Source of the DNA: Shewanella kaireitica | GTDB lineage: Bacteria > Pseudomonadota > Gammaproteobacteria > Enterobacterales > Shewanellaceae | Reading direction: 5' to 3' | Assembly: GCF_023284045.1 (NCBI RefSeq) | Contig: NZ_JAKIKQ010000014.1 | Coordinates: 86,277 to 150,276 of the forward strand | DNA: 64,000 bases | Part shown: piece after piece, positions 1-8,753 of the stretch | Numbering within the stretch: position 1 is the first letter of the stretch | Layout: every line of letters starts with the position of its first letter | The notes under the pieces: generated by a model | Seen by the model: the letters and a program-made list of their open reading frames with translations, nothing else | Database searches by the model: none | What the model was told of the DNA's origin: nothing | Made by a program: the position numbers and the translations under genes

Positions 1-303
1 AACGCCGTTTTGCTGTTGTGTTCCCCATGGTTGATTGTTGGTGTTTTTGTTGCCAAACAAGCGCGTGAAGACTTGATAAACCACCGGCTTTACTTGTTTA
101 TGCGTCGAAACAGTGCTTTTGTTTGCAGGTGCTTTTTCTGCAGTGTTTACGTCGCTATTCTTTGATGATTCTGTGCAACCGGTTGCAAAAAACGCAGGTA
201 AGACAAGACTGACTATTAACGCGCTTTTTGATATCTTTAGTTTGCTCTTTTCAACAGTATTGTTAATTCCACATACATCAACTAACTTTGTTTTAAACGT
301 CAT
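1..303 (-). CDS. GH13 alpha-amylase lipoprotein, 5' part only
   Basis: This reading frame is open from an ATG at 303 to the window edge (101 codons) and has no stop, so it is the start of a longer gene. The N-terminus has a basic stretch (KSKLKISKS), a hydrophobic core and a lipobox-like ATGC with the acceptor cysteine at residue 43. A short polar linker follows, then KPVVYQVFTRLFGN, the usual opening strand of alpha-amylase family GH13 catalytic domains. A lipid-anchored, extracytoplasmic starch or maltodextrin hydrolase is inferred. An AGGG stretch precedes the ATG. The gene lies 40 bp after another GH13 gene on the same strand and probably shares its transcript. The catalytic residues lie outside the window, so substrate and activity cannot be judged. 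Confidence 0.85.
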   Translation of the reverse strand, partial: MTFKTKLVDVCGINNTVEKSKLKISKSALIVSLVLPAFFATGCTESSKNSDVNTAEKAPANKSTVSTHKQVKPVVYQVFTRLFGNKNTNNQPWGTQQQNGV

Positions 304-343
304 GAAATCTAACCCTATTCATTGATTTAGTTGTTCTTATTGA

Positions 344-2275
344 TTAGTTTAGGCTTAGTACTAACACCGAGTTTGCAGGGCTTTTTAAGCTATGTAAGAT
401 ATTTTGCGATTGACCTGTTATCACATCGGTTGCGGTTGAAAAGTCTTTCAACTGTGTTTTGAATCTTTCACTATCTAGAGTTATCAGCTCATCGTTCTTG
501 TTCATCACGACCATCACCGTTTCTGTCTTATCCGCTCTAAAGTAAACATAAACGCCGTTTTCTGGTACGTAATGAATCAGCTTACCGTTAGCAATGGCTG
601 ATGAGCCTTTTCTAAAATTGAGTAATGTACTTACAAAATGTTGGGCGTCCAACTGCTGCGAGGTTAATCCCTGTTGGGTCATCGCATTGCTAGCGTCGGA
701 TGACCAACCACCGGGAAAGTCAGCTCTTACTGCACCGTCGTGGCGACCCTCTACCGGGCTTTGCATTAACACTTCAGTGCCGTAAAAAATCTGCGGAATA
801 CGATTGGACGTCAATGTGTACGCCATTGCCATCTTGTAACGGGATAAATTGTTATCCAAAAGGCTGAATAAACGGTTGGTGTCGTGGTTGCCTTCAAATA
901 ACACTAGATTAGTTGGATCTGCATAGACCACATCATTTGCCATTATCTCATATAATTCAATAAAACCTTTGTCCCAAGATTCTGGATGATTAAAGGCTTT
1001 TAGCATGGTCTCGTAGAGTGGGAAGTCCATTAGGCTTGGAAGGTAAGAGACATAGCCATCTTGGTTGACTTTTCCCCTCTGCCAATAGGAGACTGTTATG
1101 GGATTGGCAGTCCATTCTTCGCCAATAATATTAAACTTGGGGTACTCTGCCATAATTGCTTTCGACCATTGGGCCAAAAATGCTTTATCGGCATAGGAGT
1201 AGGTATCTTCGCGAATGCCGGATAAATTGGCGTACTCAACCCACCAGATACTGTTTTGAATCAGGTAAGTTGCTAGTTTTTCATCCGTTTGGTTTAAATC
1301 TGGCATGCTATCAACAAACCAGCCATCGACGAAGTTGCTCAAATCGCTTGGCGCAGAGTAGGGATCTTGTACTGTAGTACGACGATGAGTGGTAAACGGC
1401 AACTTACTGGTATTGATGGGCTGATTAGCAGCCAAACCATTGATCCAGGTTTTGCTAGGAATATCTGTCATCCACCAATGGTTAGAGCCGATATGGTTGA
1501 CGATGATATCTTTGATGATCCCAATGCCCCTATCTTTAGCGGCATCACTAAGTTGACGGTAGTCCGCATTACTGCCGAAACGCGGGTCAATCTTGTAGTG
1601 ATCTGTTGTTGAGTAGCCATGGTAGGAGTATTGTTGCTGATTATTTTCAAGCAGTGGGTTGACCCAAAGCTGGGTCACACCAAGCTTTTGTAAGTAATCT
1701 AGGCTATTAATAATACCTTGTATATCACCGCCATGACGACCATCTTTATCTGCTCTATTGACCTTTTCAAGCATTGAGCTGTGATTATCATTTGATGTAT
1801 CGCCGTTAACGAAGCGATCTGGAGTAATTAGGTAGATGACATCGCTGTTATCGAAGCCTTGTCGCTGGCTAGAACCAGTACGTCGTTGCTTGATTTGGTA
1901 ATCAAACTGATGCATTTGAGTCTTATTTTTTGTTAGCGACAGAGTGATGGTCTGCGCTTTAGCATCTTTTAGAGATAACTTTATAAATAAATAGTTTGGA
2001 TTTTCTGTGGTTGATTGCTCAACAATATTGATATTGGAACGAGTCAGTAAGGATGCTTGCATTGACGCGATATTGTCGCCGTGAAACATCAGCTCAAGCG
2101 TTGGATTGACCATATCCGCCCACCAGAACTCCGGTTCTACTCTAAGTCGCTCCGTTTTCAATGTTTGCTCTAAGGTTGATGTTGACAGGCTAGCGGCCTG
2201 ACAATCTTGCATTAAAGCAGTACAGAAAAGTATCGAAATCGTTGGCGCGCTAAGCCATTTTAGAGATGAGTTCAT
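344..2275 (-). CDS. Secreted GH13 alpha-amylase / cyclomaltodextrinase-like enzyme
   Basis: A 643-aa glycoside hydrolase with an N-terminal signal peptide (hydrophobic core, likely cleavage near CQA-AS). Residues about 30-130 look like the beta-sandwich N-domain of cyclomaltodextrinase-like enzymes. The TIM barrel starts at DVIYLITPDRFVNGD. The three GH13 acids are visible: nucleophile D357 in GIREDTY, acid/base E386 in IIGEEW and D465 in GNHDTNR. A small C-terminal beta domain follows. It probably cleaves alpha-1,4 glucans or maltodextrins in the periplasm or at the cell surface, feeding the TonB receptor encoded upstream. The nucleophile motif reads R-E-D where R-x-D is usual, so it is not obviously defective. 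The exact specificity (amylase, neopullulanase or cyclomaltodextrinase) is not decided by sequence alone. Confidence 0.9.
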   Translation of the reverse strand: MNSSLKWLSAPTISILFCTALMQDCQAASLSTSTLEQTLKTERLRVEPEFWWADMVNPTLELMFHGDNIASMQASLLTRSNINIVEQSTTENPNYLFIKLSLKDAKAQTITLSLTKNKTQMHQFDYQIKQRRTGSSQRQGFDNSDVIYLITPDRFVNGDTSNDNHSSMLEKVNRADKDGRHGGDIQGIINSLDYLQKLGVTQLWVNPLLENNQQQYSYHGYSTTDHYKIDPRFGSNADYRQLSDAAKDRGIGIIKDIIVNHIGSNHWWMTDIPSKTWINGLAANQPINTSKLPFTTHRRTTVQDPYSAPSDLSNFVDGWFVDSMPDLNQTDEKLATYLIQNSIWWVEYANLSGIREDTYSYADKAFLAQWSKAIMAEYPKFNIIGEEWTANPITVSYWQRGKVNQDGYVSYLPSLMDFPLYETMLKAFNHPESWDKGFIELYEIMANDVVYADPTNLVLFEGNHDTNRLFSLLDNNLSRYKMAMAYTLTSNRIPQIFYGTEVLMQSPVEGRHDGAVRADFPGGWSSDASNAMTQQGLTSQQLDAQHFVSTLLNFRKGSSAIANGKLIHYVPENGVYVYFRADKTETVMVVMNKNDELITLDSERFKTQLKDFSTATDVITGQSQNILHSLKSPANSVLVLSLN

Positions 2276-2311
2276 TATCAGAGCCTTGTTGCCTATAGAG
2301 CCTTTTAAATC

Positions 2312-2345
2312 AAAAAAAGCCTACTTCTTTCAAGAAGTAGGCTTT
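2312..2345 (-). terminator. Intrinsic terminator after the TonB receptor gene
   Basis: A perfect 14-bp inverted repeat (2316-2329 with 2332-2345, AAGCCTACTTCTT core) reads on the minus strand into a run of seven T. It sits between the receptor stop and the downstream amylase start, so the receptor can be made in excess of the amylases. Confidence 0.9.
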
Positions 2346-2357
2346 GGTTAATTAAGA

Positions 2358-5180
2358 TTACATGCTGTAGCTAAATCCTAAGTAATATTGACGACCGAAA
2401 GTTTGAATGGTTCCAGTTTGTTGTGGCTGACCAAAGTAAGTTTTGTTTGGTTCATCAGTGAGGTTGTTCACTTGGAATAGTAGCTTTAAGCCGTTTTCCA
2501 TCGCGTACGATGCTTGGTAATCAAATATTGTTTCTGCATCAAAGAAAGCGAGTTGAGATTCAACTGCAACTTGCTCTGAAACATATTCACTTCTGTAGCG
2601 CATGCTCACACGAGTATCAAAACCTTCCAATGTGTAGAACAGTGTAGTGTTAGCAACATGTTCTGATAAACCAGGAAGAGGGATAGCGAGTGATTGGCCA
2701 CTTAGGTCAGTTTCAAACTCTACTTCACTGTCTGAGTATGAGTAACTCCCTGTGAAACCTAAGCCTGCAAATGCGCCAGGTAAAAAGTCAAAGATTTGCG
2801 TATAAGCAAGTTCAACACCGCGGATGTAGCCGCCATTGTCGTTGTTTATTGCAGTTTGATATTGACCTTCATCCTTAACCACCGGGAATTCAACGCCATT
2901 ATCGACAATAGTATCTGGAACAATAAAACCAGCTTGCTCAAAATCAAATGGCTGAATGGTAAAGTTGTTGATAAACGACTTAATGTCTTTGTAGAACAAG
3001 GCTAATGCAATTGCGCCTTCGCTGTCTTCAAAGTAATGTTCGTAAGACAGATCAAATTGGTCTGCATAAAACGGGTCAAGTAGCGGACTCGTATTACCCC
3101 ATGCGTTGTACTTTTTGTATCCCGGTGTCGCTGAGTCATCGTACCAAGAGCCCATACCCGACTTTAACTTATCGATAGGTGGGCGAGCCATAACTGAAGC
3201 TGCGGCAAAACGAATTTGGTCATTATCAGTAAGGTGAAAGTTCAAGTTCATTGAGGGCAGGTAATCGGTATAGGTTTTACCGACTTCGTTGCGAACATAA
3301 TCGGTGCTAATGACACCTTTTTCATCGGCGATCTCTTCACCTAAACCAAAACCAACTTGTTGTAAGCCTTTGCTCGATTGGTCAGTATTGACGACACGTA
3401 CACCGATATTACCGGTAACGGGTAAGCTGCCGATCTCCATGTTTAGGTTTACCTGCACATAACCGGCTAGTACGTCTTCATTAACTGAACCACTTTGGAT
3501 CATTGTCCAATTATTATCCCAATTTGCTGTTGGAGTAAATGGATCTTGCCCGGTAGCTGCAAGTTGTTGGTTAACTAAATCAACCGCTTTATTAAAATCA
3601 ATTTTAAGAAAACTTGGGTAGTTTGAAAGATCACCACCGAAGTTAACTACGTCGGTCATATCATCGGTTAGGTGAAGAACGGGCTGATTGCCTGGGTTGT
3701 CACCAAATTCGAAGCCGTATCCCGCTTGTGAGCGCTGGGCGTTAAATTCTCGCTGTGAATATCGGACGCCAAAATCAACAGAAGAGATAAAGTCGTTATC
3801 TAATACATAGTTAAAATCGAGTTTATAAGCGATAAGATCGTTTTGTTGATCGTAAGGCCACATACCCACTTCTCTAAGTCCTAGAGTGGCTGTATCGGTA
3901 TAACTCTTGTCGAAGCTGACATCTGCTGGATTAAGACCGTTTAATTGGTAATCGATCGACTCTGACGCACGAATTTGATTATCTATATCGTCATAAATGA
4001 CTGCTCTAGTGCCACCATTAACGAACTCACCATCAGCTTTTGAGTAACTTATATCTGCTGCAACGGTAAGTGCATCGCCATTATTCCAGGTGACGTTAAA
4101 CGCACCTGAGGTAAGGCTAGAGTATTTTGAATCGTTATCATTGACAACAAACACGGCAAAGTTGTCTGTTCCATCAGTGGATACTGTACCGCCAGTCATT
4201 GAACCGTTTTGGACTGTAGCGTTCCTGATCTCGCCATTTTTAAGCGATTTTACGCGAAAACCGCGGGCAAAGTTTTCTGAATCAAATTTGGAGTGGAATA
4301 CATCGCCTTTGATGCTCCAGTTATCATTGGGTTGCCAATGGATTGCACCCATATAGCCATCGCGGGTATCTTCGCCGCCTTTTTGTTGCATCTCAAAACC
4401 TTCGCTGATTGATTCTGCTTCACCGTCACCATTAACGTCGCGTGAATCATCATTAAACCTAAGGCCAATGAATTGGCTAGCTACATAAGGTTGGTAGAGG
4501 TGAGCGTAACCAACAGCCACGCCTAAAGTGTCTTCTAAATATTTACCTTGGTATGAAAAGCTTAAGCGGTTACCGAATTCTTCTGCATCGGCTATATCTG
4601 CAGCTTGGTCATTGAAACTACCGCGCATGTTAACGACAAAAGAGTGTTCTTTTTCATTTTGTAACGGGTCAGCTGTTTTAAGCTCTACAGTACCGGCAAC
4701 TCCACCTTCAATAAGTGATGCCTTTTGTGATTTGTAGACTTGGGCTTGAGTGATCAATTCGGAAGGGTATTGGTCAAACTCTACTGCGCGTTTACCGCCG
4801 GTAGTTACCTGTTCACGGCCGTTTAACGTTGCGAAAACGAAATCTCCGTCTAAGCCGCGAATGTTCAAACCACTGGCTTGGCCTCCCGTTCTGACTGCAG
4901 TGACACCTGGTAGGCGAGTTAGCGCATCTGCGATAGATTGATCAGGCAAAGCACCTAAGTCATCCGCAGAGATGCTTTCGGAGACGGTATCTGCAAAGCG
5001 TTTTACATTAAGCGACTTAATGACACTGGTTCGAAATCCCTTAACTTCAATAACTTCTATTTGCTCTTCTTGCGCTTTTTCGTCTTTTTCTGCTTTGGAT
5101 TCTTCAGCAGCATAACTGCTCATACTCGCGCCAGCAGCGACTAATGCTAAGGTCAGCACGCTAGGTTTAAATTGCAACAT
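2358..5180 (-). CDS. TonB-dependent outer-membrane receptor, probable maltodextrin transporter
   Basis: About 940 aa. A signal peptide (ending SSYAA) is followed by a TonB-box-like stretch IEVIEVKGF, a plug domain (ESISADDLGALPDQSIADAL, LNIRGLDGDF) and a long beta-barrel ending in ...YYLGFSYSM with the expected terminal aromatic signature. It belongs to the large TonB receptor type of Caulobacter and Alteromonadales whose known members import carbohydrates. The flanking GH13 enzymes and sugar permease point to maltodextrin uptake across the outer membrane. Two ATGs are possible: the AAAGGGG Shine-Dalgarno abuts the ATG at 5186 directly but is six bases from the ATG at 5180, so 5180 is preferred. 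A LacI-type palindrome lies about 170 bp upstream. The substrate is inferred from context. Confidence 0.92.
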   Translation of the reverse strand: MLQFKPSVLTLALVAAGASMSSYAAEESKAEKDEKAQEEQIEVIEVKGFRTSVIKSLNVKRFADTVSESISADDLGALPDQSIADALTRLPGVTAVRTGGQASGLNIRGLDGDFVFATLNGREQVTTGGKRAVEFDQYPSELITQAQVYKSQKASLIEGGVAGTVELKTADPLQNEKEHSFVVNMRGSFNDQAADIADAEEFGNRLSFSYQGKYLEDTLGVAVGYAHLYQPYVASQFIGLRFNDDSRDVNGDGEAESISEGFEMQQKGGEDTRDGYMGAIHWQPNDNWSIKGDVFHSKFDSENFARGFRVKSLKNGEIRNATVQNGSMTGGTVSTDGTDNFAVFVVNDNDSKYSSLTSGAFNVTWNNGDALTVAADISYSKADGEFVNGGTRAVIYDDIDNQIRASESIDYQLNGLNPADVSFDKSYTDTATLGLREVGMWPYDQQNDLIAYKLDFNYVLDNDFISSVDFGVRYSQREFNAQRSQAGYGFEFGDNPGNQPVLHLTDDMTDVVNFGGDLSNYPSFLKIDFNKAVDLVNQQLAATGQDPFTPTANWDNNWTMIQSGSVNEDVLAGYVQVNLNMEIGSLPVTGNIGVRVVNTDQSSKGLQQVGFGLGEEIADEKGVISTDYVRNEVGKTYTDYLPSMNLNFHLTDNDQIRFAAASVMARPPIDKLKSGMGSWYDDSATPGYKKYNAWGNTSPLLDPFYADQFDLSYEHYFEDSEGAIALALFYKDIKSFINNFTIQPFDFEQAGFIVPDTIVDNGVEFPVVKDEGQYQTAINNDNGGYIRGVELAYTQIFDFLPGAFAGLGFTGSYSYSDSEVEFETDLSGQSLAIPLPGLSEHVANTTLFYTLEGFDTRVSMRYRSEYVSEQVAVESQLAFFDAETIFDYQASYAMENGLKLLFQVNNLTDEPNKTYFGQPQQTGTIQTFGRQYYLGFSYSM

Positions 5181-5352
5181 CTTCATCCCCTTTAACTAGA
5201 CTGTCGGCTAGTTACTTTTTTAATTATCACTGACGTTGTAACGAAATTGGGTACAGAAGCGCACGTGTTACAACATATTCGCAGCGTTTATAAGTATATT
5301 GTTGCGCAACGGTGAAGATATTACTCCCGAGATTCTGACCATAACAATGTTA

Positions 5353-5366
5353 TGCATACGTATTCA
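5353..5366. promoter_or_regulatory. LacI-family-type operator, left site
   Basis: TGCATACGTATTCA is an imperfect palindrome centred on CG, the form typical of LacI-family operators. It shares TGCATACGTAT with the second site 149 bp away. A maltose repressor of the MalR kind is the natural candidate, but no LacI-type gene lies in this window. Confidence 0.7.
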
Positions 5367-5501
5367 ATCATTTCACCTTCTAAAAATGACTCTAGCAGAG
5401 TGATTTGTTAATCCATTTGTAGATAGCTAATTGGGATTTTTGTTGTTGTTTATAAAGGATTTTATCAAATTGTAATGTTTCACTGTTGTTAACGGTTTTA
5501 A

Positions 5502-5515
5502 TGCATACGTATGCA
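5502..5515. promoter_or_regulatory. LacI-family-type operator, right site
   Basis: TGCATACGTATGCA is a perfect 14-bp palindrome with a central CG, about 140 bp before the alpha-glucosidase start. Paired with the left site it could allow joint control of both divergent transcripts, possibly by looping (inference). Confidence 0.75.
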
Positions 5516-5654
5516 GAGATATTGAACCTTATTTCGCAAATCACGTATGCTGCCAACATTCTAACAACAAAAGCGATCAATCTTTAGGTTGCAACATTGT
5601 TTTAACTAGCGGTCGTACTTGTTAGTTCTAAATATTGAGTGTTAAGGGGCAAGA

Positions 5655-7283
5655 ATGGATCTACTCACATGGTGGCGTGGCGCTGTCATCTATCAAATTT
5701 ATCCTCGTAGTATGTTGGATACAAATGGTGATGGAATTGGGGATCTACAAGGGATTATTGAAAAGCTGGATTACATTGCCAGCCTAAATGTTGATGCCAT
5801 CTGGATTTCACCGTTTTTTACTTCGCCAATGAAAGATTTTGGTTATGACATTAGTGATTATCGAGATATTGATCCTATGTTCGGTAACATGGCCGACTTC
5901 GATCTGCTCATTGCCAAAGCACACGCTCTCAACCTTAAAGTCGTCATTGACCAGGTGCTTAGCCATACCTCTGATCACCATCAATGGTTTATCGAGAGCA
6001 GACAAGATAGATCGAACCCTAAGCATGATTGGTATGTTTGGGCGGAACCACAAGAAGATGGCACAGCGCCTAATAATTGGCTAGCTATTTTCGGTGGCTG
6101 TGCATGGGAATGGGAACCAAGACGGCAGCAATATTACTTGCATAACTTTTTAACCAGCCAACCCGATCTTAATTTTCACAATCCGCAAGTGCGCTCAGCC
6201 GTATTAGCCAATGTGCAATTTTGGTTAGATAAGGGCGTTGATGGCTTTAGGCTCGATGCGATTACATTCTGCTTTCATGATGATCTTCTACGTGATAACC
6301 CGGCAAAACCCAAAGACAAACGTCAGGGGCGCGGTTTTAGTGAAGATAACCCTTATGCTTATCAGTATCACTATTTCAACAATACTCGCCCTGAAACTGT
6401 TAGTTTTATAGAAGAGTTGCGGGCTCTGATTAACCATTATCCCGGTGCGGTAACCTTAGGTGAAGTCTCTTCAGAAGACTCCTTAGCCACAATGGCTGAA
6501 TACACCCAAGGTAATGACCGATTACATATGGCTTATAGTTTTGAGCTGTTAACCAATGACTACAGTGCAAGTTACATTCGGGAGACCGTTGAAGCGCTAG
6601 AAGGCCGGATTGGGGATGGCTGGCCATGTTGGGCTATTGGTAACCATGATGTACAGCGGGTGGCATCACGTTGGGGTCAAGGGCGAGCTTCTATCGATAT
6701 GATAAAGATGCTCAATGCCTTGTTATGTTCGCTTAGAGGCAGCGTTTGTAGTTATCAAGGTGAAGAACTTGGGTTAACTGAAGCCCAAATAGAGTTTGAG
6801 CAACTACAAGATCCATTCGGTATTGCATTTTGGCCAATGTTCAAAGGTCGAGATGGCTGTCGCACCCCGATGCCTTGGTCTAATCAAATGCTTAACGCTG
6901 GCTTTAGTGATGGCGTGCCTTGGTTACCTGTTGCCAAAGAGCACTATTCATTGGCGGTTGAAAGCCAAGAGCTGAAAAAGGACTCTATTTTAAACTGTTA
7001 TAGGGCCTTTCTTGCGTGGCGAAAACAGCATCCGGTGCTCATTGATGGCAACATTCGCTTTATTGATACTCCGGAACCAACACTGTGTTTTATTCGTAGC
7101 GATAACAGTATCAGCTATTTAGTCTGTTTTAATTTGGGAAAAGAACAGCTGTCAGTGCCGCTACCCAATGTAGAAGTGGAACATGAGTTTAACGACCATG
7201 GTTTGGTCAAGGGTAACATCAAGAACGGAGTATTAACTTTGCCACCCTACGGCAGTTTTTACGCCAAACTTAGTCATAAATAG
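5655..7283 (+). CDS. Cytoplasmic GH13 alpha-glucosidase
   Basis: A 542-aa protein without a signal peptide. It opens with WWRGAVIYQIYPRSM and NGDGIGDLQGI, typical of the oligo-1,6-glucosidase/alpha-glucosidase branch of GH13. The catalytic acids are D201 (GFRLDAITFCFHD), E270 (LGEVSSED) and D332 (AIGNHDVQR). The AITFCFHD stretch resembles alpha-glucosidases that cut alpha-1,4 links of maltose and short maltodextrins. The likely role is release of glucose from imported oligosaccharides. An AAGGGG Shine-Dalgarno lies four bases before the ATG. The gene starts a rightward operon with the sugar permease and is divergent from the TonB receptor. Trehalose or isomaltose hydrolysis is a less likely alternative. 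Confidence 0.92.
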   Translation: MDLLTWWRGAVIYQIYPRSMLDTNGDGIGDLQGIIEKLDYIASLNVDAIWISPFFTSPMKDFGYDISDYRDIDPMFGNMADFDLLIAKAHALNLKVVIDQVLSHTSDHHQWFIESRQDRSNPKHDWYVWAEPQEDGTAPNNWLAIFGGCAWEWEPRRQQYYLHNFLTSQPDLNFHNPQVRSAVLANVQFWLDKGVDGFRLDAITFCFHDDLLRDNPAKPKDKRQGRGFSEDNPYAYQYHYFNNTRPETVSFIEELRALINHYPGAVTLGEVSSEDSLATMAEYTQGNDRLHMAYSFELLTNDYSASYIRETVEALEGRIGDGWPCWAIGNHDVQRVASRWGQGRASIDMIKMLNALLCSLRGSVCSYQGEELGLTEAQIEFEQLQDPFGIAFWPMFKGRDGCRTPMPWSNQMLNAGFSDGVPWLPVAKEHYSLAVESQELKKDSILNCYRAFLAWRKQHPVLIDGNIRFIDTPEPTLCFIRSDNSISYLVCFNLGKEQLSVPLPNVEVEHEFNDHGLVKGNIKNGVLTLPPYGSFYAKLSHK

Positions 7284-7335
7284 TCGTTAAATGACATCAA
7301 TTCGAGAAGATTGACCTGATAAGAGAGAAAATAAT

Positions 7336-8601
7336 ATGGCTTCATCTTTTAGTTCTAATACAGCGACTGCAGCAGCGGCTGATAACGGCAATTATCGCTT
7401 TGCTTTGGTTTCACTTACTTCACTGTTTTTCATGTGGGGTTTTATCACATGCTTAAATGATATCTTGATCCCCCACTTAAAAGCAGTTTTTTCGCTTAGC
7501 TACACTGAAGCAATGCTCATCCAGTTTTGCTTTTTTGGTGCCTATTTTTTAGTGTCAGTACCAGCAGGTAAGCTGGTTAAGACCATGGGCTATCAGCGTG
7601 GGATTATCACCGGGCTTGTTATTGCAAGTATAGGATGTGCATTGTTTTATCCTGCTGCGGCGCTGGCGATTTACCCGCTATTTCTTGGCGCACTGTTTGT
7701 GCTTGCTTCGGGGATCACTATTCTACAGGTTGCGGCTAACCCCTATGTAAATGCATTAGGTAGTGTTGAAACGGCTTCAAGTCGTCTAAATCTAACTCAA
7801 GCATTTAATGCATTAGGTACAACCGTTGCACCTTATTTTGGTGCAATCTTAATACTATCTGTTGCGGTAGAGGCTCAATCAGGGCTTTCGCAAATGCAAG
7901 CGGAAGCAGAAGTTGTCAAATTGCCGTATCTACTATTGTCAGCAATGTTAGCCAGTTTAGCGATTATATTCTCAAGGCTAAAACTACCAGTCATTACAGC
8001 TCATTCCGAGCCGACTGTTGAAGGTGTCGCTGATAAAAACGGTAAAACCAGTGCAAGTCAGTATAAGCACTTGGTGCTTGGTGCTGTTGGGATCTTCGTC
8101 TATGTCGGTGCAGAGGTTTCGATAGGTAGCTTTTTAGTTAACTTTTTAGGTGAAGAGCATATTGTCGGTATGAAAGAAGCTGACGCTGCAAAATATATCG
8201 CTTACTACTGGGGCGGGGCGATGGTAGGACGTTTTATTGGCTCCGCGGTGATGCAAAAAATTCCTGCAGGAACGGTATTGGCTTTTAATGCATTTATGGC
8301 TGCTAGCCTAGTTGTTGTTGCGATGAATACTTCAGGTGAAGTTGCAATGTGGTCAATACTCGCGGTCGGACTGTTTAACTCCATCATGTTTCCAACTATC
8401 TTTAGTTTGGCGCTACGTGATTTAGGCCCACATACCTCTCAAGGAAGTGGATTCTTATGCTTAGCGATAGTGGGCGGTGCAATTATTCCGTTACTACAAG
8501 GTGTGATGGCCGATAGTATGGGGATCCAACCTGCATTTATCCTACCCGTTATCTGCTATGGGTTTATTCTATATTATGGCGCTAAAGGTTCTAAACTGTA
8601 G
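7336..8601 (+). CDS. MFS sugar permease of the FucP/GluP type
   Basis: A 421-aa inner-membrane protein with about 12 hydrophobic segments. LFFMWGFITCLNDILIPHLK near the N-terminus and the repeated glycine-rich helices are characteristic of the fucose/glucose/galactose proton symporter family. It lies 52 bp after the alpha-glucosidase gene and is followed by a terminator, so the two form an operon. In this setting it should import glucose or maltose/maltodextrins from the periplasm. Known family members carry monosaccharides, but the cytoplasmic alpha-glucosidase implies that a disaccharide or longer sugar crosses the membrane. Residues cannot settle the substrate. Confidence 0.88.
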   Translation: MASSFSSNTATAAAADNGNYRFALVSLTSLFFMWGFITCLNDILIPHLKAVFSLSYTEAMLIQFCFFGAYFLVSVPAGKLVKTMGYQRGIITGLVIASIGCALFYPAAALAIYPLFLGALFVLASGITILQVAANPYVNALGSVETASSRLNLTQAFNALGTTVAPYFGAILILSVAVEAQSGLSQMQAEAEVVKLPYLLLSAMLASLAIIFSRLKLPVITAHSEPTVEGVADKNGKTSASQYKHLVLGAVGIFVYVGAEVSIGSFLVNFLGEEHIVGMKEADAAKYIAYYWGGAMVGRFIGSAVMQKIPAGTVLAFNAFMAASLVVVAMNTSGEVAMWSILAVGLFNSIMFPTIFSLALRDLGPHTSQGSGFLCLAIVGGAIIPLLQGVMADSMGIQPAFILPVICYGFILYYGAKGSKL

Positions 8602-8641
8602 GATTTTAGATTAGCTATAGCAGCACTTGTAATTACTTATG

Positions 8642-8670
8642 AAAAGCGACTTGTTTCAAGTCGCTTTTTT
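8642..8670 (+). terminator. Intrinsic terminator of the glucosidase-permease operon
   Basis: A perfect 12-bp stem AAAAGCGACTTG / CAAGTCGCTTTT with a TTT loop, running into six T on the plus strand. Confidence 0.9.
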
Positions 8671-8753
8671 ATTGCGACTTTTCACGAGTAAGCTTGCGTA
8701 TTTAGCACTTTACTCCTATGATCGCTGCGTTTTCTTTCTATGGTAACTTTTTA

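Larger units (their letters stand above)
5187..5654. other. Divergent regulatory gap of the maltodextrin locus
   Basis: This 468-bp A+T-rich region separates the leftward receptor gene from the rightward alpha-glucosidase gene. It holds two related 14-bp palindromes (listed separately) and an isolated half-site ACGTATGC at 5543-5550. Each divergent gene has one palindrome about 140-175 bp from its start. No convincing coding sequence was seen. Confidence 0.7.

Noticed and set aside
113..325. A 70-codon plus-strand open frame at the left end
   Set aside because: It is antisense to the open lipoprotein-amylase frame on the minus strand, which has a signal peptide, a lipobox and GH13 sequence.
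5392..5580. A 62-codon minus-strand open frame in the maltodextrin control gap
   Set aside because: It covers one operator, has no convincing Shine-Dalgarno and no recognisable protein features.
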